DNA from: Nitrososphaeraceae archaeon
GTDB taxonomy: Archaea > Thermoproteota > Nitrososphaeria > Nitrososphaerales > Nitrososphaeraceae
NCBI GenBank assembly: GCA_030038695.1
Contig: JASHSN010000464.1
Location: forward strand, 1 to 5,415
Reading direction: 5' to 3'
DNA: 5,415 nt
Below, piece after piece: positions 1 to 4,358 of the stretch; within the stretch, counting starts at the first letter, position 1; every line of letters starts with the position of its first letter. The position numbers were made by a program, and so were the translations under genes. The notes below the pieces were generated by a model, which worked only from the letters and a program-made list of their open reading frames with translations, made no database searches and was not told the origin of the DNA.

Positions 1-60
1 AAAGATGTGCAAAAAGGTGGACAAGAATATGAAAATGAAGAGCCAAGACAGGGATCGTAA
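1..60 (+). CDS. Possible C-terminal end of a gene entering from the left edge
   Basis: Frame 1 is open from the window edge for 19 codons and ends in TAA at 58-60. The visible residues are strongly hydrophilic and charged (it begins KDVQKGGQEYENEEP), as expected of a disordered C-terminal tail. No domain can be named from so little. A competing frame starting at position 2 is also open for about 49 codons from an ATG at 5, but it drifts into Ser/Leu/Phe-rich residues and looks less protein-like. A stretch this short can be open by chance, so the call rests on composition only. Confidence 0.3.
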   Translation, partial: KDVQKGGQEYENEEPRQGS

Positions 61-710
61 GGCGGACCCGGGACATCGGGTAGGTAGGCTATATGGCTAT
101 TTTCTTTCCAATTTATCTAGCCTTTTTTCTATGTCGGTCATTCGTTTGTCCTGATAAGCTGTATACCCGGTGTGTTCGGATTGTGAGTGCGCTGGCATGT
201 ATTTCTGTGCTTTTAAATGTTCACCGTGCTCCGCAGTACCTTCAGCTTCGCTACCACATTTACTACATTTTATCAATAATAATTCAAAAAACAGGCAGCT
301 CTATATTTGTTATCAGACCTAGATATCACAGTTTGTCCGGTAACAGAATCGCCATAAGCACGCCGCCCATTATACTCCAAAAATATAACATCGATGGTCA
401 TAAGCATAACTACTACCGGCATATGACCTGTTCTGAATAACCTACTCCTAAGAAAGTGAGCCGCCAGTATATTCAACCTTTGGTATTTTCGTATATTCAT
501 TGAAACATTATAGTAAGAATGTCAGTTTGACTGTCGAGGAAAATATCCCTATTAGATTACATAACTTAACATAGAAGATTTAGAACAATCATCCCAAGCT
601 TAATTCTACCCGACGATGATGGAAAAGGCAACTGGTTGAAGAACATACAAGACAGTCTAGAGGACATCAAAAATCCTGGACGAATGGAATAACAAGTGGT
701 AACTAACGGA
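61..710. other. Gene-poor AT-rich stretch
   Basis: About 650 bases with no gene I can support. A 115-codon plus-strand frame (93-440) and a 75-codon minus-strand frame (273-500) overlap each other. Both encode His/Tyr/Cys/Ile/Arg-rich, acid-poor peptides unlike ordinary proteins, and neither has a clear TATA box or ribosome binding site. The only protein-like segment is the short open stretch at 570-692, listed separately. I see no tRNA, hairpin terminator or repeat array. Confidence 0.5.
570..692 (+). pseudogene. Possible gene remnant, 40 codons without a start
   Basis: A 40-codon open frame follows directly after an in-frame TAA (567-569) and ends in TAA at 690-692. Its second half reads like a real protein: LILPDDDGKGNWLKNIQDSL and on to a Glu-Asp-Ile-Lys stretch, rich in Asp, Glu, Lys and Asn. 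There is no ATG or GTG near its beginning. The only ATG is one codon before the last residue, and a TTG falls inside the Trp-Leu-Lys stretch. It could be the tail of a gene broken by frameshift, a microprotein using an unusual start, or chance. Function is unknown. Confidence 0.2.
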
Positions 711-1001
711 TTATTTACTGCTACCGTAGTAGACAGTAGGGGGTAAGCTTCTCTCAGAAGGAGGAATTTGTAATATTTTTAGATTTGTGATAACCGGTTC
801 CGGTGGTAAACCAAAGTGGTGTCTGAGCTTTGTTCGTTGTTGCGTCATGACATTAGATGAGAACGTTGGTCCTATGCGTCCGAAGGTTGCCCAGAGTATA
901 ACCACCGCAACGAGAGATAGTGCCATCACCATGATATATGCAATGTAACTCCTTTTTCTATTGTTGTTGTATGTCTTTTCTGCAGCAATCTTCTCGGCCA
1001 T
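711..1001 (-). CDS. Small single-pass membrane protein, unknown function
   Basis: A 96-residue protein I do not recognise. Residues 1-18 are hydrophilic and positively charged (NNNRKR at 12-17). Residues about 19-41 form one hydrophobic membrane segment (IAYIMVMALSLVAVVILWATF). The remaining 55 residues are polar with several prolines (LPPEP at 65-69, IPPSER at 79-84, LPP at 86-88). By the positive-inside rule the N-terminus would be cytoplasmic and the proline-rich tail outside. The ATG at 1001 is preferred because a TATA-like box lies 27-34 nt upstream and no Shine-Dalgarno is present, which fits a leaderless archaeal mRNA. The promoter carries two sets of tandem direct repeats, so the gene may be regulated. 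The tail has no cysteines, so it is unlikely to bind heme or metal through thiols. The composition is protein-like, but the existence of the gene rests on ORF, membrane segment and promoter only. Confidence 0.6.
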   Translation of the reverse strand: MAEKIAAEKTYNNNRKRSYIAYIMVMALSLVAVVILWATFGRIGPTFSSNVMTQQRTKLRHHFGLPPEPVITNLKILQIPPSERSLPPTVYYGSSK

Positions 1002-1008
1002 ACGTGGT

Positions 1009-1016
1009 ACGTACGT
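1009..1016. promoter_or_regulatory. ACGTACGT palindrome next to the start codon
   Basis: A perfect 8-bp palindrome, with a further ACGT at 1002-1005, lies between the TATA-like box and the ATG of the 711-1001 gene. A repressor bound here would cover the transcription start. It could equally be chance. Confidence 0.15.
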
Positions 1017-1027
1017 TATGTACTACA

Positions 1028-1035
1028 ATTATATG
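1028..1035 (-). promoter_or_regulatory. TATA-like box for the membrane protein gene
   Basis: Read on the minus strand this is CATATAAT, 27-34 nt upstream of the ATG at 1001. That is the spacing expected for a leaderless or nearly leaderless archaeal transcript. The minus-strand gene at 3845 has the same spacing. The box partly overlaps one copy of an upstream 9-bp direct repeat. Confidence 0.45.
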
Positions 1036-1050
1036 AATATGATGAATATG
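1033..1050. repeat. Tandem 9-bp direct repeat in a promoter
   Basis: ATGAATATG occurs twice without a gap (1033-1041 and 1042-1050). On the minus strand it reads CATATTCAT twice, and it runs into the TATA-like box of the 711-1001 gene. Confidence 0.6.
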
Positions 1051-1068
1051 TTGCAATCGGTTGCAATC
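1051..1068. repeat. Paired GATTGCAA direct repeats, 10-bp period
   Basis: TTGCAATC occurs at 1051-1058 and 1061-1068, exactly 10 bp apart, so both copies face the same side of the helix. They abut the 9-bp repeat and lie 50-67 nt upstream of the ATG at 1001. Position and phasing fit an activator or operator site; this is inference. Confidence 0.45.
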
Positions 1069-1198
1069 TTGGTTAGGTTCTTGTTGAAGATTTTCTGTTG
1101 TGTGTGAAAGGTTAAAACTGCTGTTTGTTGTTCTGATTCTCATGCCGTTTTAGGATAACCAACATGAGATGTATCTTAAGACATTGGATTATACTTTG

Positions 1199-1471
1199 CT
1201 ACCAGCGCGTAACAAAAAGCACGCTTTCTGGTGTAGTATCAATCACTATAAGACATGCTGTGAATATTTCTATTAGACGGTTGCTGTCTAGTCGTAGACA
1301 TAAACTTGTACATAATTCGTTATCGGTAGCAGCCGCCGTTCTAGCGAAGCTTTTCTGACAGATTCGACATCTAGGAACGAACGAATTCCGAATAACGAGG
1401 GATGTTAGGTAGAGGGGATAGGGGACAGTTGTTATCCCCACTACATTCACCAACCCAAACACACACTTCAT
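1199..1471 (-). CDS. Possible small Cys-rich (zinc-ribbon-like) protein
   Basis: A 90-residue frame from ATG at 1471, or shorter if translation begins at the in-frame TTG (1453) or GTG (1450). The middle carries CRIC at 35-38 and CTSLC at 54-58, a C-x2-C ... C-x3-C spacing that could bind zinc. A helical-looking stretch with LRLDSNRLIEIF follows at 59-70. Small zinc-finger proteins are common in thaumarchaea, but I cannot place this one in a family. The first 25 residues (hydrophobic, Val/Tyr/Pro-rich) look less natural. A TATA-like GTATAAG lies at about 1483-1489, about 30 nt before the later starts, and a purine-rich GAAGGG abuts the ATG at 1471. The overlapping plus-strand frame at 1164-1358 looks worse. 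The gene is plausible, not established. Confidence 0.3.
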   Translation of the reverse strand: MKCVFGLVNVVGITTVPYPLYLTSLVIRNSFVPRCRICQKSFARTAAATDNELCTSLCLRLDSNRLIEIFTACLIVIDTTPESVLFVTRW

Positions 1472-1691
1472 CCCTTCTTTTTCTTATACTTGTAGATTGA
1501 TTCGAGTGCCATTTCTACTTCATCCAGGCAATCACCACGTTTTGCATTTCTCACATTTGTACGGCATCATTGAAATGTTGGGTCTGAACAAGATGGAACA
1601 TTTTCACCATGATCTTTCTAATCAAAATATCACAGTTCGAATACATCGACGTCACGTACTATATTCTTACCAACTGCTGTTTGACACTCCT

Positions 1692-1704
1692 GATATACTA
1701 TAAC
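1692..1704 (+). promoter_or_regulatory. TATA-like element before the Gly-rich secreted protein
   Basis: GATATACTATAAC is the best AT-rich promoter-like element upstream of the gene. It would place transcription initiation near 1720-1727. That gives a leader of about 15-20 nt before the TTG at 1741, or a nearly leaderless message if translation starts at the in-frame ATA at 1720. Confidence 0.35.
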
Positions 1705-1740
1705 AGGGAATAGTTTTCAATAAATAACAAACTACCAATA

Positions 1741-2067
1741 TTGATTGCTGCTACTACAAGTTTGTCCATGCTGACAACAAATATTTCTGCTAATCCTGCT
1801 ATTGCCAAAAGCAACCACGAAAGTAGGTATGGAGGAATGGGAGATGGAGGAATGGGATATGGAGGAATGGGATATGGAGGAATGGGCTACGGTGGAGCAG
1901 GACCAGCAATCCAAGAACCAGTAGATACTGGTAATCCCCACCTAGACAAAGCAATTAACAAATTCTACAATTGTCTATCGCACACACACGAGGACCCACC
2001 AACTATACAAAAAGCAGATGGCTGCTTTTATCAAACTTTAGGTAGTAATGGCGGTATGCAGACTTAA
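1741..2067 (+). CDS. Small secreted Gly/Met/Tyr-rich protein with a two-Cys C-terminal domain
   Basis: A 108-residue protein from the TTG at 1741. Residues about 1-22 resemble a signal peptide ending in NPAIA, with likely cleavage before KSN. Residues 30-54 are five pentapeptides (YGGMG, DGGMG, YGGMG, YGGMG, YGGAG), a flexible repeat. Residues 65-108 form a compact polar segment with two cysteines (78 and 95) that could form a disulfide outside the cell, beginning NPHLDKAINKFYNC. The start is uncertain. With TTG the signal lacks a positive n-region, but the in-frame codons just upstream encode N-N-K-L-P-I, and the only candidate start there is an ATA at 1720. No ATG exists between the in-frame stop at 1711 and the TTG. 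An ATG at 1768 would remove most of the signal. It stands alone, 336 nt before the next gene. Function is not recognised; secretion is inferred. Confidence 0.65.
   Translation: MIAATTSLSMLTTNISANPAIAKSNHESRYGGMGDGGMGYGGMGYGGMGYGGAGPAIQEPVDTGNPHLDKAINKFYNCLSHTHEDPPTIQKADGCFYQTLGSNGGMQT
1828..1902 (+). repeat. Five tandem 15-bp coding repeats (GGMGY type)
   Basis: The unit is TATGGAGGAATGGGA. Copies begin at 1828, 1843, 1858, 1873 and 1888. Copies 1-4 are nearly identical: the second begins GAT, and the fourth ends GGC. The last is diverged (TACGGTGGAGCAGGA). The near-identity at silent positions suggests recent expansion by slippage, so copy number may vary between strains. Confidence 0.9.
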
Positions 2068-2403
2068 ACCACAAGAACGCTCGGTTCAAGTACTACCAAG
2101 TTCGAACTCTTATTGTACAGGCTGGAATGTGCTTCCCTGATTATACGCGCGCGACAATGGGTCCAACTTTATTATTGACACTTTAGTGCAGCTCTCGAAA
2201 TAAGGTGGCAATAAATTTCCTGAGATGTATCGACGACATGATATTGAGCTTGTCATAAACTGTTGATAAGTTAGAATTGCCCATGGCAGAACAACTGCGC
2301 AGAACAAAAAAATATCAAGCCTGAAAGAATACAGAATATAAAGTTACGAAAATGTCAACACGTTGTCAAAGGTTAATAGAAATGCTAAACTAACTAACCT
2401 ATA
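2068..2403. other. Spacer between two plus-strand genes
   Basis: 336 bases with no supported gene. A minus-strand frame at 2110-2307 starts with TTG and has no recognisable domain. GTTCAAG and the palindrome GTTCGAAC near 2083-2117 recall a tRNA T-arm, but no cloverleaf can be built around them. The right end should hold the promoter of the 2404 gene. Confidence 0.5.
2335..2343 (+). promoter_or_regulatory. Candidate TATA box for the cyclophilin-like gene
   Basis: AATATAAAG lies 61-69 nt before the ATG at 2404, which would give a leader of roughly 40 nt. A weaker TTAATA at 2373-2378 sits at the leaderless spacing instead. I cannot choose between them. Confidence 0.25.
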
Positions 2404-2799
2404 ATGGAAAAACACTTGAAAATAACCTTCCCCGAGTTGAATGAGACAGTATTGATTAAATTAGACGATTCGCAATCACCCAACACAGTTAAAGCGATAC
2501 TAGATAATCTACCGATTGAAGTAAATATCAATAAATGGGGTAAAGAGCTGTATACTGACAAGACTTCGATAAGAGCACAAGAAGAAAATGCAAAATCAGA
2601 AGTTAACTTACTAGACGTTGCATTCTGGCCTGAGGGCTCTGCATTATGTCTATTTTATGGTCCAACACCTATCAGCAAGCCTGACAAGATTGAACCTTAC
2701 TCTCCTGTCAATATAGTGGGTCGCATAATGACTGAACAACGTGACATAATAAACAAAGTTAAGGCTACTGCCAAGATAATTATAAAGCAAACGACCTGA
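2404..2799 (+). CDS. Cyclophilin-like fold protein (TM1367/DUF369 group)
   Basis: A 131-residue soluble protein, full length for this group (about 120-130). Recognisable family features in order are a beta-rich start (LKITFPELNETVLIKL, 5-20), the P-N-T-V-K-A-I-L-D-N-L-P helix region (26-37), W-G-K-E-L-Y (45-50), V-A-F-W-P-E-G-S-A-L-C-L-F-Y-G-P-T-P-I-S (72-91) and the closing S-P-V-N-I-V-G-R-I (100-108). Proteins of this group adopt the cyclophilin barrel but lack the catalytic arginine set of true peptidyl-prolyl isomerases. Their cellular role is not established, so enzymatic activity should not be assumed. There is no signal peptide or membrane segment, so it acts in the cytoplasm. The ATG at 2404 fits the family N-terminus. 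The gene appears monocistronic, and its 3' end faces a gene-free region and the convergent 3234-3845 gene. The about 20 residues after the conserved domain are basic. Confidence 0.87.
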   Translation: MEKHLKITFPELNETVLIKLDDSQSPNTVKAILDNLPIEVNINKWGKELYTDKTSIRAQEENAKSEVNLLDVAFWPEGSALCLFYGPTPISKPDKIEPYSPVNIVGRIMTEQRDIINKVKATAKIIIKQTT

Positions 2800-3233
2800 T
2801 TCTTGCTATAGTCTGACTACCACTGATGGTGTAATCTTTAAGAATTATTTGCAAATAGTGTACATTCTACTATATTTGAATGTCCAACGCGGCGGTAACC
2901 ATAGAAGAGAGGAAAGGGAACAAGAATCACGACACACGTCAAGCCTATAACTGACAACAAACATAGGAGTGGAACTAACTAACTCGGGTGAATGAATGAG
3001 GCTACCTATCATCGTACAGTATATAATTGCAATGGCAGTTCCGTTTGTTCAACAGATTTTGCTCGTACGCCTCGCAGGCTAAAGCTATTCTTCGATTTCA
3101 TAAACTGAGTGGTACAAATATACCTGGCTGCGCAGATGGAAGAACTGATAATTGAGCTGTCAGAAGGGACGATGTAGGACTAGAAAACGACGCGTAGTAC
3201 TAACCTTCTGCACTACAGACAAGATCACATATA
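2800..3233. other. Gene-free stretch between convergent gene ends
   Basis: 434 bases between the stops of the cyclophilin-like gene and the secreted protein. Only micro-ORFs are seen. One is 24 codons (2880-2954, hydrophilic, begins MSNAAVTIEERKG). Another is 28 codons (2996-3082, nearly all hydrophobic, begins MRLPIIVQYIIAMAVP) and would be a single membrane helix. Neither has a clear TATA box at the leaderless spacing. An imperfect AT-rich inverted repeat lies at 2852-2878. No tRNA or terminator-like T-run is evident. Confidence 0.45.
2852..2878. repeat. Imperfect AT-rich inverted repeat after the cyclophilin-like gene
   Basis: CAAATAGT (2852-2859) faces ACTATATTTG (2869-2878) across 9 nt. 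The inner ATAGT/ACTAT pairs perfectly and the outer CAAAT pairs after a 2-nt bulge. It begins about 50 nt past the stop of the 2404 gene, so it may mark the 3' end of the mRNA. The stem is weak. Confidence 0.25.
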
Positions 3234-3845
3234 TCAATTATACGATGTAGGGGAGGCACGTAATGGTAATGTTGCTGAAGATGGAGCTATACCCTCTCCT
3301 CCGTAGTATGCCGTGATACTGACAAGCGAATTGGGATCTCCCGAGATAACTCTTGCTTCACCTATCACAGGACCATACTCTCCATTAATCCGTGTTACTG
3401 CAGTTAGTGGCTTTCCATTCTCAATATCCCTTAATGTAATATCTGAGAAAATAGGACCACCTATGTCTGGGTGCTGCAGCATTTCCTTACCTGTAAATGT
3501 TATAGTGGCTCCCTCCATTCCTTGGTTATTACTCATTAATATTCCTTCAAGTGCAAAGGTATTCCCTGCTCTTGACCGTATGGTCATAGTTAGGTAGGTA
3601 GGAGTAGCTGGTGTAGATGGCGCAGCGGATGCAGACTGGGACGTAATAAGGGAAGGAGAGGGAGAGGGAGATGGAGGTGTTAACAATCCTGAACCAGTAA
3701 TGATATTTGACGGTGACAAACTCATTCCAGTACAGGAATTACCGCAGTCTTGTTGACCTGCTAATGCGATATGTACACTTCCTATGATTACTGCACTTGT
3801 TAAAACTGCAAATATTCCAAATACTGATATTATTATATTTCCCAT
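3234..3845 (-). CDS. Secreted or membrane-anchored protein with Ser/Pro linker and Ig-like beta domain
   Basis: A 203-residue surface protein, family not recognised. Residues 4-29 are hydrophobic and end in A-L-A, so they are either a signal peptide cut before GQQDC or an uncleaved anchor. Two cysteines follow closely (C34, C38; CGNSC), possibly a disulfide. Residues 42-82 are a Ser/Pro/Thr-rich linker with PSPSPSPS at 58-65, suited to O-glycosylation or wall spanning. Residues 83-199 are beta-rich, with G-I-L-M-S-N-N-Q-G-M-E-G-A-T-I-T-F-T-G (101-119) and a later N-G-E-Y-G (154-158). That pattern of strand, Gly turn and strand is typical of bacterial-type Ig-like and carboxypeptidase-regulatory-like domains of cell-surface proteins. 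The ATG at 3845 is supported by a TATA-like box 27-34 nt upstream. A role in adhesion or cell-surface structure is inference from architecture only. No catalytic motif is seen. Confidence 0.8.
   Translation of the reverse strand: MGNIIISVFGIFAVLTSAVIIGSVHIALAGQQDCGNSCTGMSLSPSNIITGSGLLTPPSPSPSPSLITSQSASAAPSTPATPTYLTMTIRSRAGNTFALEGILMSNNQGMEGATITFTGKEMLQHPDIGGPIFSDITLRDIENGKPLTAVTRINGEYGPVIGEARVISGDPNSLVSITAYYGGEGIAPSSATLPLRASPTSYN
3651..3677. repeat. Purine tract encoding the Pro-Ser linker
   Basis: The plus strand is purine from 3651 except for one T at 3672, and is built of GGAGAG-type units. On the coding (minus) strand it supplies the alternating Pro/Ser codons of the linker. It is prone to slippage in 6-nt steps, which would change linker length without breaking the frame. 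Confidence 0.6.
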
Positions 3846-3871
3846 GTTTCAATACTGGGTTGCAAACTAGT

Positions 3872-3879
3872 GTATATTA
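3872..3879 (-). promoter_or_regulatory. TATA-like box for the secreted protein gene
   Basis: Minus-strand TAATATAC lies 27-34 nt upstream of the ATG at 3845, with no ribosome binding site between, consistent with leaderless transcription. Confidence 0.5.
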
Positions 3880-3993
3880 GACCTACTACAGATAAACCAC
3901 TGGCATGTCACTAGAAGAATATAGGATAACTCGTCAATATAATTGAACTATATTATAATCCAGAAGAAAAGAGAAAGACTTCTATGACCATAC

Positions 3994-4044
3994 TCATCTT
4001 ACCATGCCAGGGTTTCCATAGTAATTCGGTCTGTGTTGCGCCAT
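3994..4044 (-). CDS. Micro-ORF of 16 codons with a TATA-like box
   Basis: ATG at 4044 to TGA at 3994-3996 encodes MAQHRPNYYGNPGMVR, a basic, Tyr/Gly/Pro-containing peptide. It is noted because a TATA-like TACTATAC sits at 4070-4077, 26-33 nt upstream, the same geometry as the better-supported promoters here. The peptide matches nothing I know. It may be a leader peptide, the start of a gene that later frameshifted, or chance next to a promoter that serves a non-coding RNA or the 3845 gene about 200 nt downstream. Confidence 0.2.
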   Translation of the reverse strand: MAQHRPNYYGNPGMVR

Positions 4045-4069
4045 AACTTGGCTATCTATAGTTACCCTA

Positions 4070-4077
4070 GTATAGTA
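4070..4077 (-). promoter_or_regulatory. TATA-like box upstream of the micro-ORF
   Basis: TACTATAC on the minus strand, 26-33 nt before the ATG at 4044. It overlaps no supported gene and follows the stop of the 4088-4189 microprotein gene. Confidence 0.3.
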
Positions 4078-4087
4078 GTAGTACTAA

Positions 4088-4189
4088 TTAATCATCATCC
4101 TTAGTATCAGGATTAGCACGCATCCAGTCCAATAATTTCTGAATTTTCTTTCGATCCTCTTCAGTTAAAGGCTTCGGTCCAAACCCCAT
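4088..4189 (-). CDS. Microprotein of 33 residues (45 if started at 4225), unknown function
   Basis: From ATG 4189 to TAA 4088-4090 the frame encodes 33 residues. It has a short Gly/Pro start (MGFGPKPLT), then a strongly helical, charged stretch (EEDRKKIQKLLDWMRANP, residues 10-27) and an acidic tail of three Asp encoded by GAT repeats. The Leu/Ile/Trp/Met spacing gives an amphipathic helix with one hydrophobic face, a common build for small regulatory or complex-binding proteins. A second in-frame ATG at 4225 would add 12 residues (MYLGIHPVHIKL), and an in-frame TGA lies at 4241-4243. I prefer 4189 on composition, but neither start has a clear TATA box or ribosome binding site. It follows the flavoprotein gene on the same strand by about 130-170 nt and could be read through from it. 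The composition is far more protein-like than the chance frames nearby. No family is recognised. Confidence 0.45.
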   Translation of the reverse strand: MGFGPKPLTEEDRKKIQKLLDWMRANPDTKDDD

Positions 4190-4272
4190 GAGCTTTATGT
4201 GCACTGGGTGAATGCCTAGGTACATCAAAATTGACGACAGTCATCATCTGGACTATCAGAAAGTTTGATCGT

Positions 4273-4297
4273 CGTAGGACTGGGAATGAGTCCTACG
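4273..4297. repeat. Perfect 8-bp inverted repeat downstream of the flavoprotein gene
   Basis: CGTAGGAC (4273-4280) and GTCCTACG (4290-4297) pair perfectly across a 9-nt loop. It lies 62-86 nt beyond the flavoprotein stop and before the microprotein start. It could be a 3'-end hairpin, a processing site or an operator. No U-run follows in the transcript, so it is not a classical intrinsic terminator. Confidence 0.5.
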
Positions 4298-4358
4298 TGC
4301 TCGTGTTGCGGTTGATGAGAGGGGTTGAGTTGATTTGGTCAGATGGTAGCTTCGTCTT

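Larger units (their letters stand above)
1069..1740. other. Gene-poor stretch with one possible small gene
   Basis: This stretch holds overlapping short frames on both strands. Only the minus-strand frame at 1199-1471 has a recognisable residue pattern (paired cysteines). The plus-strand frames at 1164-1358 and 1497-1703 are His/Arg/Leu-rich without a plausible domain or promoter. I see no tRNA or transposon ends. Confidence 0.4.

Noticed and set aside
93..440. 115-codon plus-strand frame from ATG at 93
   Set aside because: Composition is His/Tyr/Cys/Ile/Arg-rich with almost no acidic residues, no domain is recognisable, no TATA box lies at a fitting distance, and an equally open minus-strand frame overlaps it.
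273..500. 75-codon minus-strand frame
   Set aside because: Overlaps the frame above, has no promoter signal, and its residue pattern looks random.
958..1143. 61-codon minus-strand frame overlapping the start of the membrane protein gene
   Set aside because: Gln/Asn/His-rich translation of the promoter repeats; it overlaps the better-supported 711-1001 gene and its TATA box.
1164..1358. 64-codon plus-strand frame
   Set aside because: Arg/Leu/Ser-rich with no domain; it lies opposite the Cys-patterned minus-strand frame.
1497..1703. 68-codon plus-strand frame with TTG start
   Set aside because: Many His and Leu, no promoter or ribosome binding site, and no family resemblance.
1828..1902. Short tandem repeats considered as a CRISPR-like array
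   Set aside because: Units are 15 bp with no spacers and lie in frame within a coding region.
1732..1941. Minus-strand frame with Ser-Ser-Ile-Ser-His repeats
   Set aside because: It is the antisense reading of the GGMGY repeat in the secreted protein gene.
2083..2117. tRNA-like T-arm sequence (GTTCAAG and GTTCGAAC)
   Set aside because: No acceptor, D-arm or anticodon stem can be placed around it.
2110..2307. 65-codon minus-strand frame with TTG start
   Set aside because: Weak start, no domain and no promoter; likely chance in the spacer.
2825..3010. Minus-strand frame of about 55 codons in the convergent spacer
   Set aside because: Composition looks random (Cys/Ser/Trp/Arg scattered) and there is no TATA box at a fitting distance.
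3313..3597. 94-codon plus-strand frame
   Set aside because: Antisense shadow of the secreted protein gene.
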